From the NCBI RefSeq assembly GCF_003352915.1, contig NZ_CP022314.1, forward strand, positions 3,381,620 through 3,445,619: a stretch of 64,000 nt of DNA, given 5' to 3'. Within the stretch, counting starts at the first letter, position 1. Each line of letters begins with the position of its first letter. Positions 45,926 to 55,110 of this stretch are shown here, one piece after another. Made by a program: the position numbers and the translations under genes. The DNA comes from Arthrobacter sp. PM3. GTDB lineage: Bacteria; Actinomycetota; Actinomycetes; Actinomycetales; Micrococcaceae. The notes under the pieces are model-generated. The model was not told the origin of the DNA. It made no database searches and was given only the letters and a program-made list of their open reading frames with translations.

Positions 45926-47532
45926 GCGGTCCTCCCGACGGTGGCTCGTGGCTGTTCTTCCAGGCGTTCGTGGAGGAACACTGTTTCGCCTTCAAAGACG
46001 GTACGAAGTACCTGCGTGGCACCTATTTCATCGGCGTCTACAGCGAAAATATCGCGGTCAAGGACGATGAAGTCAGCAGATTTTCCGGTCTCCAGTGAGC
46101 CGCGGTGCTTTTCCTGGTTGACTGCGCGGGCGCCGCTGATGGTCATGGCTTCGATTGCGGTGTCCAGGTCGATGGATTCTGAGCCGTGTTGGAGCATGCC
46201 TTGGAGCGCGGGGAAAAGGTTCGGGTCCGGTGTGATGATCCAATCGGAGCCTACGGTCATGTGGGCTTGGTGTTTGAGGACGCTGTTGAAGTGGTAGTAG
46301 TCCATCAGGCCGTATTCGGGGACGTGCCAGATTGCGGGGGACATTTCGGCGACGACATTGTTCTTTTCCAGCCGGCCGTAGTCGTTGGCTTCGATGAAGC
46401 CGGCGTGGGCGATTTCATGCCGTGGTCCTTCGGGTCCGTTGGTCTGGCGGACCGAGGCGATCGTATCCAGTGCGCGTCTGGTGGAGCCCTCTCCTGCGCA
46501 GTGGATTTTTACCGTCAGCCCAGCGGCATCGAACTCTGTCAGCCGGGTGAGGAACTCCTCTTGTGGGACCAAGATGCTTGACTCGTCCACGGTTCCGTCC
46601 TCCGTGAGGTCGGCTTGGGTGAAGTGTGGTGGCAGGGGTGCGCCGTCGAGCCATACCTTGATGAAGTTTGTGTCGACGTGTTTGGTTGCCCACTCCGCTC
46701 GGTTTTGGATCATGGATTCCAAGTCTTCGAGTTTGGCCATGCCGAATCCTTCGTCTCTCCAGACAAGGTGGGCCGCGATGTGGATATTCAGTGCTCCGGC
46801 GGTGTCGAGGTCCTTGAATGCTTTGAGTGCCTGTGGGGAGGCTGATGCCTCCTGAACCGAGGTGATCCCGTATTTGTGGCACACGGAAACGGCCCACGCG
46901 ATGGCCTCGGCGTTGATGGCGGTAGTGTAGTCGGGGATTGAGCGGAGAACGGGCCAACGTGCGTGCTCGACCATCTCGCCGGTAAGTGATCCCGTGGCTT
47001 CATCGCGGATGTAGCGTCCGCCCGGAGGGTCAACGACGTCGTCAGTGATCCCGGCCAGTTCCAGTGCCTTGGAGTTGGCCAGTCCGTGGTGGATTGTGTA
47101 GTCGTAGAGGAAGACCGGCTGGTCGGGGAACGCTTCATCCAGAAAATCCTTATTCACCCCTTCCGGCCCGAAGTCGGGTGGAAAGAAATCTCCGCCCAGG
47201 ACCCAGGTGTTCCCTGCACCATCGCCGGGTCCGCTGCAGTTGCACGACTTGATGTCCTCGATGGCTTGCTGTTGCCCCCCGCCGGGGCTGAGATGCGGTT
47301 CGAATTTGAATTTTAGCCCGCTGAAAAGCAGGTGCAGATGGGCGTCATGGATTCCAGGCATGACCATCCGGCCCTCGAGGTCAACAAGATGAGCGTCTTT
47401 GCTCATTCGCTGGCGGACATCGTCATCTGTTCCTATTGCTGTTATCACTCCGGTCTGGACCAGGATCGCTTCAGCCCAGGGCTGTTTGGAATTGACTGTG
47501 TAGATCTTTCCGTTCACATATGCGGTATCCAA
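45922..47532 (-). CDS. YtcJ-like amidohydrolase
   Basis: Metal-dependent hydrolase, 536 residues, of the amidohydrolase_3/YtcJ type. N-terminal LDTAYVNGKIYTVN, the metal-binding MPGIHDAHLHLLFSG (HxH), a central long insert, KIHCAGEGSTRRALD, HAGFI and TVGSDWIITP with the conserved Asp. Start is TTG at 47532, supported by AAGGAAGG 8 nt before it; the frame is open to 47790 but overlaps the next gene and is not family-like. Expected to hydrolyse an amide or related C-N bond. Coupled to the SDR gene. Confidence 0.9.
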   Translation of the reverse strand: MDTAYVNGKIYTVNSKQPWAEAILVQTGVITAIGTDDDVRQRMSKDAHLVDLEGRMVMPGIHDAHLHLLFSGLKFKFEPHLSPGGGQQQAIEDIKSCNCSGPGDGAGNTWVLGGDFFPPDFGPEGVNKDFLDEAFPDQPVFLYDYTIHHGLANSKALELAGITDDVVDPPGGRYIRDEATGSLTGEMVEHARWPVLRSIPDYTTAINAEAIAWAVSVCHKYGITSVQEASASPQALKAFKDLDTAGALNIHIAAHLVWRDEGFGMAKLEDLESMIQNRAEWATKHVDTNFIKVWLDGAPLPPHFTQADLTEDGTVDESSILVPQEEFLTRLTEFDAAGLTVKIHCAGEGSTRRALDTIASVRQTNGPEGPRHEIAHAGFIEANDYGRLEKNNVVAEMSPAIWHVPEYGLMDYYHFNSVLKHQAHMTVGSDWIITPDPNLFPALQGMLQHGSESIDLDTAIEAMTISGARAVNQEKHRGSLETGKSADFIVLDRDIFAVDADEIGATQVLRTVFEGETVFLHERLEEQPRATVGRTA

Positions 47533-47696
47533 GGATGGTTCCTTCCTTTCATCTGCGGGTCCCCGAGGAACGCGCAAGGGCATACCAAATGGTGCTGGGG
47601 GGCGTCGGCGTGCCATATCACCGATGTAGTCGGGGCCGTAGTTTGAGAAATACGTGCGCTGCTGCCTGTCGTTTCTGATGTCGGGCAGGTCTAGAG

Positions 47697-49145
47697 CTAC
47701 AGGGCCTCTTTGGCGTAGTCGATGTTTCGTTTGGTCCTGCCGAATACCAGGCCGGCAAGCATTAGGACGGGGATGAGGATGAGGAGCCATTTTGCTGCGG
47801 CGTTGTCAGGTCCGATGAGTGCGTCATAGTTCTCGATCGTCACGTACCCGATGTACGAAAGGATCAGCGTGGATAGTGTTGGAGCGATTTTGGTCGCCCA
47901 GAGGTTGGAGTTGTCTTTGGTGCGGACGAAGAAAACGACAATGGCTACGGAGGTCACGATGAGGATTGTGATGAATGCTGCGGTGGCCAGGGCGCTGAAC
48001 CAGGCGAACACGACGGTGATGGGGTCGGCGCCGAAGAGCAGGAAGGCGACAACGACGATGCCTACTGCGATGCCGTTGGTCAGGGCTGCGGGGGCGGGGC
48101 TTCCGGCCTTAGTGACTGCGGCGAGTCCGGTGGGCAGGACACCGGCGCGGCTCAGGGCGAATAGGTAACGGGCGAACATGTTCATCAGGCCCAGCAGCAT
48201 GGCCAGGTAGCTGGTGACGACCAGGACCTGCATGGCCATGCTCAGGGCGTCGCCGCCGCTGGCGCTGGCCAGGTTGAAGATGAATCCCGCTGGGTCTTCC
48301 GTTGCTGTCTGCTGGATGTTATCGACGCCGATGGCGCCTCCGATAACCCAAATGGAGAGGGTGTAGAAGATGCCAACGAAGGCGATGACGGCGTAAAGGG
48401 CCCGCGGAATGGTTTTCCGGGGGTTGACTGCTTCTTCGGAAAACACGACCGTAGCTTCGAAGCTGGTGAAGCACAGGAACGCGAACAGCAAAGCGATGCC
48501 CAGGCCCGGGCTGAAGAGGTTTTCTGCGGTGAAACCGGAGACCGAGAAGACTTCAGGGCCTTTGCTGGCCACGAGTGCGATGACCAGGGCTGCGACAACG
48601 AGGGTTTCGCCGATGATGAGGACGGCCAGAAGCCGGATGCTTGCATCGATGCCTCGCATCGTCAATGCCGTGGTGATAACGAGCAGCACGATGATCCACA
48701 CGACGGGGGGAACAGCGAGCCCCGTGAGGCTCTCAAGCAGCTGCCCGGCGAACACGCCGAACTGTGACCAGAGCCCTACCTGCAGGCTCAGGTACATCAG
48801 CACCGCGAGCCCGGCACCTGCTGTGGCCCAGGGCGTGCCGAGGCCTTTGGCGATGTAGGCCACGAAGCCGCCGGCGTTGATGACGAATCGGCTCATCCGC
48901 AGGTATCCGACGGAGAACAGCGCGATGAGCAGAGCCGCGATGGCGTAAATGAGTGGGGCGGCGCCTCCTACCGAGGCGAAGACAACCGGCGCAGTTCCGA
49001 CCACGGCCGCCATCGGCGCCGCGGCGGCGATGACGAAGAAGGCGATGGCGAAGACGCCGAGTTTATTGGTGCGAAGGTGACCTGGTTGCGGTGCAGGAGT
49101 GTTGGACGGCATCGTTGCCGGCAACTCGCTGACGTTATCAATCAT
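47697..49145 (-). CDS. APC-family amino acid/amine permease
   Basis: 482 residues with about 12 membrane helices. Visible APC marks: GVFAIAFFVIAAAAPMAAVVG in helix 1, GGFVAYIAKGLG in helix 3, and the FTSFEATVVFSEEAVNPRKTIPRA segment. Imports an amino acid, amine or polyamine with protons. It lies upstream of the amidohydrolase and SDR genes on the same strand and next to the divergent amine-oxidase operon, so it probably imports that pathway's substrate. Confidence 0.92.
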   Translation of the reverse strand: MIDNVSELPATMPSNTPAPQPGHLRTNKLGVFAIAFFVIAAAAPMAAVVGTAPVVFASVGGAAPLIYAIAALLIALFSVGYLRMSRFVINAGGFVAYIAKGLGTPWATAGAGLAVLMYLSLQVGLWSQFGVFAGQLLESLTGLAVPPVVWIIVLLVITTALTMRGIDASIRLLAVLIIGETLVVAALVIALVASKGPEVFSVSGFTAENLFSPGLGIALLFAFLCFTSFEATVVFSEEAVNPRKTIPRALYAVIAFVGIFYTLSIWVIGGAIGVDNIQQTATEDPAGFIFNLASASGGDALSMAMQVLVVTSYLAMLLGLMNMFARYLFALSRAGVLPTGLAAVTKAGSPAPAALTNGIAVGIVVVAFLLFGADPITVVFAWFSALATAAFITILIVTSVAIVVFFVRTKDNSNLWATKIAPTLSTLILSYIGYVTIENYDALIGPDNAAAKWLLILIPVLMLAGLVFGRTKRNIDYAKEAL

Positions 49146-49194
49146 GGGTTTTCTCTTTCACAAAATGGGCGGCCGTAGCCGTGGCAGGGGTTCC

Positions 49195-49992
49195 TCAGAC
49201 GAGGAGCCGGGCCTGGAGTTTTTGGCTGAGTGCCGGGGTGACGCCGAGGCCGTCTTCGAGATAGGAACGGCGTGTTTCCCAGGTTTTTTCGACGCTGCGC
49301 CAAGCGGCTTCGAGGTAGCTGGGTCGGGCTTCCAGCAGGGGTGTGATGATGGTGCGCAGGTTCTTGTCAATGGGTGGGACATCACCTGCGGTGGTGCGGA
49401 GAAGGTACTGGTTTTCCGGCAAGGAGCTCTGGGTGTAGTCATCTCGGATTACGGATTCGGGTACACCCAGTGCGGTCAGGAGCACGGCTATGGCCCAGCC
49501 GGTCCTGTCTTTGCCTGCCGAGCAGTGGACGACCACCGGCAGGTCGCCGGTGGCCAGGGAGTTGAGGAAGGTGGCGAATACTGAGGGGTTGCCAGCGATG
49601 TCATTCGCGTAGAGGCGGTGCATTGCCTCTTCGGCTGCTTCGGCGGTGAGAGTGTCGGCGAGTTCGTCGAGCCGGCCTTCCCGGACCGCCGACCAGAGAA
49701 CGGCATCCCTGCCGTCCTTGGATTGAAGGGGCGTCTGGACGCCCTTCCACGCAGGAACACTGCGGTCTTCGGCGTGCGATTCCCACGGGTTACGCAGATC
49801 AATGAAGTGCAGGCCCGCAGACCGCAGCAGCTCACGGTCCTGGCTCGTCGCGGCACCGAAATGTCCGCTCCTGTACACAAGTCCTTCAGCGAGACGGGAT
49901 CCTCCGCGGACGTGCAGACCACCGATGCTCCGGAAGTTCCGGACGCTCTGCAGGGTCAAGTGTGCACCCGACCCAGCTGTGACCTGTTTCAT
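49195..49992 (-). CDS. Tyrosine-protein phosphatase-like (Y_phosphatase3)
   Basis: 265 residues. Catalytic loop VHCSAGKDRTGW (C-x5-R, near residue 155), preceded by VRNFRSIGG at the start and the FIDLRNPWE segment with its general acid region. This family dephosphorylates phosphotyrosine, phosphoinositides or small phospho-compounds. ATG at 49992, leaderless from TAGCTT at 49999-50004 (minus strand, 6-nt spacer). First gene of the minus-strand group. In this context it could act on a phosphorylated pathway metabolite rather than a protein, but that is speculation. Confidence 0.88.
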   Translation of the reverse strand: MKQVTAGSGAHLTLQSVRNFRSIGGLHVRGGSRLAEGLVYRSGHFGAATSQDRELLRSAGLHFIDLRNPWESHAEDRSVPAWKGVQTPLQSKDGRDAVLWSAVREGRLDELADTLTAEAAEEAMHRLYANDIAGNPSVFATFLNSLATGDLPVVVHCSAGKDRTGWAIAVLLTALGVPESVIRDDYTQSSLPENQYLLRTTAGDVPPIDKNLRTIITPLLEARPSYLEAAWRSVEKTWETRRSYLEDGLGVTPALSQKLQARLLV

Positions 49993-50034
49993 ACAGCAAA
50001 GCTAAACCCTGAATGTGTCGTTCGGCAATAGAAC

Positions 50035-50145
50035 ATGTTAAATCGATGTTAAGCGACTAGTGCAAAGTTTGTGCATACTGTTCAATGTTTCTTGGGGATG
50101 CGGCGGGTGCGCCAAGGTTCCATCAAAGTCTGCACAGACTGTTCA
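50035..50145. promoter_or_regulatory. Divergent promoter region with direct repeats
   Basis: Between the phosphatase and TetR genes. ATGTTAA occurs at 50035-50041 and 50046-50052 (11 bp apart, one helical turn), and ACTGTTCA at 50077-50084 and 50138-50145 within longer similar words (TGCATACTGTTCA, TGCACAGACTGTTCA). Probable regulator sites; TetR proteins usually bind inverted repeats, so another factor may also bind. Confidence 0.5.
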
Positions 50146-50209
50146 CTTTTCGGATTAGGTGTGCAATGATGTGAAGCAGATCACCTCATTACCCAAACTA
50201 AGGACAACA

Positions 50210-50824
50210 ATGAGCGCCGCTGACAAGCCCCTTTCACTCCGGGAACGGAACCGCATGCGAACTCGCGGTGACATCCTGGACACCGCCGCGGAGCTCCTGG
50301 GCTCCGAGGGATACGGCGCTACCGCTTTGGAAGTCCTCAGCCAGAGGGCGGGCATTTCGCGGGGCACCATTTACGCCCACTTCCCAGGCGGGCGGGATGA
50401 GATTGTCCGGGAGGTCTATCTGCGGATCGCTGATGGCGTCTATGTGCGGGGTATCAGCCTGCGCGATGCCCTCACCGATCCCGGCGAGAGGATCACCGCG
50501 TTGGCCTTCGCCTTGGTGGAGGCAACGAAGGAACCTGCAGGTCGTTTCTACGGGGTCATGGGGCCGGACCTGGTCTCGGCCCTCTCAGGTGTACTGGGTT
50601 CAACGTCGCGTTCCTTTGAGGATCTGATTGCACAGGATTTGAAGCACGCGCAAGAGGAAGGCACCTTGCCGCAGGACGCGCCGACCGGGGCCCTGGCCGC
50701 CGCGATTACCGGGGCAATCCGTGCCGCCGGGGCGAGTGCAGCCGGCAAACCAGAGAACGCCGAGCAGGCTGTCGAGGCTGTCCGGCTACTCATTGATGGG
50801 CTTCTCGTACGAGCTACTGTCTGA
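50210..50824 (+). CDS. TetR-family transcriptional regulator
   Basis: 204 residues. N-terminal DNA-binding HTH: ILDTAAELLGSEGYGATALE, RAGISRGTIYAHF, with the usual GxxRxxIYxHFP-like turn, then an all-helical ligand domain. The frame is open to 50159, but the ATG at 50210 has an AAGGA site 7 nt upstream. First gene of the amine-oxidase operon and adjacent to the divergent phosphatase-permease group, so it most likely controls both sides. Confidence 0.93.
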   Translation: MSAADKPLSLRERNRMRTRGDILDTAAELLGSEGYGATALEVLSQRAGISRGTIYAHFPGGRDEIVREVYLRIADGVYVRGISLRDALTDPGERITALAFALVEATKEPAGRFYGVMGPDLVSALSGVLGSTSRSFEDLIAQDLKHAQEEGTLPQDAPTGALAAAITGAIRAAGASAAGKPENAEQAVEAVRLLIDGLLVRATV

Positions 50825-50859
50825 CCCGCCACGGGTCGAAAACACCAACGGAGGAACTT

Positions 50860-51987
50860 GTGTCTGAACAACATTACGACGTCATTGTCATCGGATTGGG
50901 CCCGTGGGGCTCATCGGCGGCATGGCATCTGGCGGCCCGCGGCAAGACCGTGCTGGGCCTGGATCGATTTGCGCCTCCGCATATGCACGGCTCCCACGGT
51001 GGAGCTACAAGGCTGGCACGACAGTCCAGCAGCGCCGGGGCGCAATACACGACGTTTACGAAACGGACCTTTGAACTTTGGGACGAGCTGGCCGCGAAGA
51101 CCGGGGCACGGCTGTTGGAGCGATCGGGAACGGTTTTCGTCGGTGAACCCGGATCCATGTGGTTCGACAAGACCGTCGCTTCCCTGGGTGCTTCTGACTT
51201 CGAATACGACGTCCTTGACGCCAAGACCGCGCGCGAACGGTTCTCCTGGGCCCGCATCGCCGACGAAGAAGTCGCTGTGTGGGAACCAAACGGCACGGTT
51301 GCCCTGGTCCACCCCGCCATTGAGGCACTCCAATCCGAGGCACGGCGGCTAGGAGCAACCCTGCGGACAGGGGAGTCTGTTCTGGGCTGGGACGAGACAG
51401 CGGCAGGCATCGTGGTGGACACCGAACGGGGAAAGTACACCGCCGACAGAATTGTCGTGACCGTGGGAGCCCGGGCCAACCACCTGATGCAGCTGGACCT
51501 GCCCTACAAGGTGGACCGTCAAGTGCTCGCCAACTTCCGCCAGGACGGACCGCCGAAGCCGGCCATCTACTTCGCCAAGCCGCCAGGATCGGACGAAGCG
51601 CCATCCTACGGTTGCTCTGAGCCCAACGGCGAGTGGAAGTTTTCCGTCCCCGGAAAGGGAAACTGGATCGATCCCGAGGACCTCAGCCAGGACCTTCGTC
51701 CCGGAGACATTGAGCGGATCCAAGACATTCTCCGCGACCGGCTTCCAGGCATCGACCCCAAACCGGTGTCCACCACAGTGTGCATGTGGTCTGAAGTAGA
51801 GGACGGGCATTGGGTCATCGGCGGGCACCCTCAGTCATCGAATGTAGTGATTGGTACGGGGGACATGGGCCGGGGATTCCGTTATGCAGCGGCCGTCGGT
51901 GAAATGCTGGCTGACCATGTGGAGGGCATCTCCCGCCCGGAAACCAGTCTGTTCCTGCCTTCCCGGTTCGCCACAGCAAAGGCGTGA
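50860..51987 (+). CDS. FAD-dependent amine oxidase, sarcosine/N-methyltryptophan oxidase type
   Basis: 375 residues, monomeric sarcosine oxidase (MSOX/MTOX) family: oxidises an N-methyl or secondary amine to an imine, giving aldehyde and H2O2. FAD-binding VIGLGPWGSSAAWHLA at about 11-26, GSHGGATRLARQ with the family Arg/Lys region near 46-57, and C308 in VCMWSEVEDGHWVIGGHP aligning with the Cys that holds FAD covalently in MSOX. GTG start at 50860 with GGAGGA upstream. The family suggests N-demethylation of an amine substrate before the kinase/lyase steps encoded downstream. Confidence 0.9.
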   Translation: MSEQHYDVIVIGLGPWGSSAAWHLAARGKTVLGLDRFAPPHMHGSHGGATRLARQSSSAGAQYTTFTKRTFELWDELAAKTGARLLERSGTVFVGEPGSMWFDKTVASLGASDFEYDVLDAKTARERFSWARIADEEVAVWEPNGTVALVHPAIEALQSEARRLGATLRTGESVLGWDETAAGIVVDTERGKYTADRIVVTVGARANHLMQLDLPYKVDRQVLANFRQDGPPKPAIYFAKPPGSDEAPSYGCSEPNGEWKFSVPGKGNWIDPEDLSQDLRPGDIERIQDILRDRLPGIDPKPVSTTVCMWSEVEDGHWVIGGHPQSSNVVIGTGDMGRGFRYAAAVGEMLADHVEGISRPETSLFLPSRFATAKA

Positions 51988-52129
51988 GAAGTGGCCTCCG
52001 TTGATGTCCTGACCGCACCGTTACAGAGCTTGTGGGAGCTCGTCGAACAGTGCGAACAGTGCAGCCAGGACGGTCCCCGACAACAACACAGTGCACCTGC
52101 ATTCCAAATTCGAAGGACATCTAACCCTA

Positions 52130-53083
52130 ATGACCATCGTCCCTGATACCGAAATCACCAGCATAGAGGCGGTGCTTTCATCCTCCCCGGAATGGGGTGG
52201 CTGTCATGTCACCGCCCGTTCGCTCTCGGGCGGCCAAGCACACAAGAACTATCTGGTGCAGGACGGGCAGCGCTGCTGCGTCGTCAAGCTCTGGAACAAC
52301 TACTGGGAAACGGTAGGCGTTCTGCCCGCTGCCGATGTCGTGCTCGAAAACACGAAAATCGCCGCTGACATAGGCGTCGGCGCGCCGGTGATCACGGTCT
52401 CCGCCGAACCTTTGGCACTGGCTCTGGACTTCGTCACCGGAGGCCACCCCAACCTCAACGCTGACGAGGACTCCATAGCCCGGCTCGTACCAGCGCTCCA
52501 CCGGCTTCACCGCTCCGGACGCCGCTTCCTCAACGACATCAATCCCTTCAACCAAGCCAAACAAAGGATGGCGGCGGCGGGAAGGCAAGGCATCGAACTT
52601 CCCCCGGGAACCGCTGCCATACAAGCATTGATGGATCGTGTTGAGACAGCTCTCGCCCTGGATCCTGCGCAATTCGTACCCTGTCATCTCGACATTTGGG
52701 ACGCGAACATCATCAAGCAGACCAGTTCGCTGACGTACAACATCATCGACTGGGATCTGTCCGGCAACTCGGACCCCTGCTACGAAGTCGGCTTCATTGC
52801 CGCCCAAAACGGGTTCGACCACGAAAAGGCCCACGCCCTGTTCCGGGCCTACTTCGGAACCGAGGACCCCACGAAAATCGCCCGCGCCCGACTCTTCATG
52901 GCGGTGGCCCACTGGTCCAACAGCGGGCTATGGATTACCGCCATGGGAAATGCCGAGCCGAACGACGACGCTGACTATGCGGGCGAACTGCGCACCAGCT
53001 GGGAAGGGCTGATCAGGGAAATCACAGCCCCCGACTTCTCCGAGCTGATCAAGACCGCCGCCACACCGGCAGCGCTCGTATAG
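52130..53083 (+). CDS. Phosphotransferase of the choline/ethanolamine kinase and APH fold
   Basis: 317 residues. ATP-using small-molecule kinase fold: N-lobe VVKLWNN with the Lys, catalytic CHLDIWDANII (C185, H186, D188, N193, i.e. HxDxxxxN) and the DW(D) metal-binding site at D207. Closest to choline/ethanolamine-kinase-like enzymes by motif, not to drug-resistance enzymes by context. ATG at 52130; the ribosome site GAAGGA is 12 nt away, so start choice is moderate. Next to a class III PLP phospho-lyase, it would phosphorylate the hydroxyl of an amino alcohol. Confidence 0.85.
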   Translation: MTIVPDTEITSIEAVLSSSPEWGGCHVTARSLSGGQAHKNYLVQDGQRCCVVKLWNNYWETVGVLPAADVVLENTKIAADIGVGAPVITVSAEPLALALDFVTGGHPNLNADEDSIARLVPALHRLHRSGRRFLNDINPFNQAKQRMAAAGRQGIELPPGTAAIQALMDRVETALALDPAQFVPCHLDIWDANIIKQTSSLTYNIIDWDLSGNSDPCYEVGFIAAQNGFDHEKAHALFRAYFGTEDPTKIARARLFMAVAHWSNSGLWITAMGNAEPNDDADYAGELRTSWEGLIREITAPDFSELIKTAATPAALV

Positions 53084-53179
53084 ACAACCAAAGACCACCC
53101 CATCGGTAAAAACGGCTGACTCCCCATCAGCCAAAACAACTACGCCCAAAAACGGACACAACCTAAACAGGAGCAACCC

Positions 53180-53578
53180 ATGAGTGACATCACTGAAGAA
53201 CAAGCACGACAGGTACTCGAAGCAGCGCGAGAAGCCGCACAATCCTCCGAAACCCTGATGAACATCGCCGTCGTGGACGCCGGCGGAAACCTCAAAGCCT
53301 TCGCCCGCATGGACGGCGCCTGGCTGGGAAGCATCGACATCGCCATCAAGAAAGCACGCACGGCCCGGTACTTCGACATGCCCACCGGAGACATCGGTGC
53401 CATCTCCCAGCCTGCTGGCCCTCTGTTCAACATCGAAGTCTCCAACGGCGGCCTGATTACCTTCCCAGGCGGAATCCCCTTGACGAAGGACGGTGCCATC
53501 ATCGGAGCGATCGGCGTCAGCGGCAGCACCGTCGAGAACGACCACCTGGTTGCTACCGCCGGCGTCAACGCCCTCTAG
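53180..53578 (+). CDS. GlcG/HbpS-like heme-binding-family protein
   Basis: 132 residues of the Haem_degrading family (DUF336): [37 protein letters not shown] and GAIGVSGST are diagnostic. Members bind heme or cobalamin-related ligands, and related domains are found in PduO and GlcG; many lie in catabolic clusters with no known reaction. ACAGGAG before the ATG. It lies 97 bp after the kinase and 92 bp before the phospho-lyase gene, so it is probably part of the same pathway. Confidence 0.88.
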   Translation: MSDITEEQARQVLEAAREAAQSSETLMNIAVVDAGGNLKAFARMDGAWLGSIDIAIKKARTARYFDMPTGDIGAISQPAGPLFNIEVSNGGLITFPGGIPLTKDGAIIGAIGVSGSTVENDHLVATAGVNAL

Positions 53579-53669
53579 ACCGTTGCCGGGTCAGGCCATC
53601 GACCGTCCGGCCCGGCAACGCCCCAACCACTTTCCCGATTCGAATCCGCACCCACGGCCAAGGACAGCA

Positions 53670-54998
53670 ATGACACTCGAAACAGCTATAAAAACGGCCC
53701 CCGAGGCCATCCTCAAGGAAAGCCTCATGGAACGCCGCGAACGCACCATCGGACGTCACTCGCCCTTGTTCTACGCCACGCCTCTGGAGATTGTGGCCGG
53801 TGAGGGAGTGTGGGTCGAGGACGCTGACGGCAAGCGGTACCTGGACGTCTACAACAACGTTCCCCACGTCGGACACTCCAACCCCACCGTCCGGGATGCA
53901 ATCACCCACCAGCTCCAGGCCGTCAATCTTCACACCCGCTACCTCAACTCGGGAGTGGTGGAGTACGCCGAAAAGCTCCTCTCATTTTTCGATCAGCCAC
54001 TGGAACGCGTGTTCTTCACCAACAGCGGCTCAGAAGCGAACGAGTTGGCCTTGAGGATCGCAAGGCAGCACACCGGCAACACAGGCATCCTCATTTCCGA
54101 CCACAGCTACCACGGCAACACAACGTCACTGGCCGAGCTAACCACTGGTCTGCACGTCAAGGAACCCCTCGGCGCCCACGTCCGTGCCATCCGCATTCCC
54201 GATGCCGCCGGACTGACTGCCGCCAAACGAAAGCGTGTCCTGACGGAGGCGCTGCGAGAAGTAGACGCAGCAATAGCCTCACTCCAAGCAGAAGGCTACG
54301 GCGTCTCCGCCATCCTCTACGACCCGCTGTTCTCCACCGAGGGACTGCTGAAAACCCCCGATGGCTACATCGAAGCGATCACCGACCGGATCCACGCGGC
54401 CGGCGGCCTGGTCATCGCCGATGAGGTCCAATCCGGCTTCGGACGTATCGGCACCCACATGTGGGGGCACCAAGCCTTCGGGACCACGCCCGATTTGGTC
54501 ACTCTCGGTAAGCCAATGGGCAACGGCCATCCCGTAGGGGGCGTCATCACGACGGCAGCCCTCATGGAGGAATTCGGTGAAAACAACACCTACTTCAACA
54601 CCTTCGCAGGAAATCCCGTGTCCTCAGCAGCAGGCCTTGCCGTCCTTCGCGTCATGGAAGAACGAGGTCTGTTGGAAAACGCCCACCAGTTGGGCAAGTA
54701 CATCGCTGACGAACTCGCTGCTGTAGTCAAAGGAAACCCCCGGATCAAAAATGTCCGCGGAAGCGGACTCTTCTTTGGACTGGAGCTGGTGAACCCGCAG
54801 GACTCAACGCCTGACCCTGCCATCACCAAGGCACTTACTGAAGAGATGCGCTCACGTGGCGTTCTTATCGGAAAGATCGGCCGCCACGAAAACGTCCTCA
54901 AGATGCGTCCGCCGATGGTCTTCGAACGTGAAGATGCCGAGTACATGATCGAACAGCTTCGCTTGGCCCTGGAAACACTCGAAGGTCGTACCGCATGA
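53670..54998 (+). CDS. Class III PLP enzyme, ethanolamine-phosphate phospho-lyase-like
   Basis: 442 residues. PLP lysine K281 in TLGKPMGNGHP; VIADEVQSGFGRIG gives the PLP Asp; NSGSEANELALRIAR binds the phosphate. The N-terminal block YLDVYNNVPHVGHSNP carries the NNVxHVGHxxP signature that in this superfamily marks phospho-lyases (ETNPPL type) rather than ordinary aminotransferases. The likely reaction is elimination of phosphate and ammonia from an amino-alcohol phosphate to leave an aldehyde or ketone. ATG at 53670 with AAGGACA upstream; the longer frame to 53493 overlaps the GlcG-like gene and is rejected. Confidence 0.9.
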   Translation: MTLETAIKTAPEAILKESLMERRERTIGRHSPLFYATPLEIVAGEGVWVEDADGKRYLDVYNNVPHVGHSNPTVRDAITHQLQAVNLHTRYLNSGVVEYAEKLLSFFDQPLERVFFTNSGSEANELALRIARQHTGNTGILISDHSYHGNTTSLAELTTGLHVKEPLGAHVRAIRIPDAAGLTAAKRKRVLTEALREVDAAIASLQAEGYGVSAILYDPLFSTEGLLKTPDGYIEAITDRIHAAGGLVIADEVQSGFGRIGTHMWGHQAFGTTPDLVTLGKPMGNGHPVGGVITTAALMEEFGENNTYFNTFAGNPVSSAAGLAVLRVMEERGLLENAHQLGKYIADELAAVVKGNPRIKNVRGSGLFFGLELVNPQDSTPDPAITKALTEEMRSRGVLIGKIGRHENVLKMRPPMVFEREDAEYMIEQLRLALETLEGRTA

Positions 54999-55110
54999 GC
55001 AGATTCCCCATACCAGCGACGTAGCACTGGCCCCGACAGGGCCTCCGCACAAGTTCAGCAAGCAACAGCAATGACCGAGTCATTTCCCCAATTTTTAACC
55101 AGGAGGAACC

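Noticed and set aside
52130..53083. Aminoglycoside resistance kinase
   Set aside because: The fold is shared, but the operon context with a phospho-lyase and an aldehyde dehydrogenase points to a catabolic amino-alcohol kinase.
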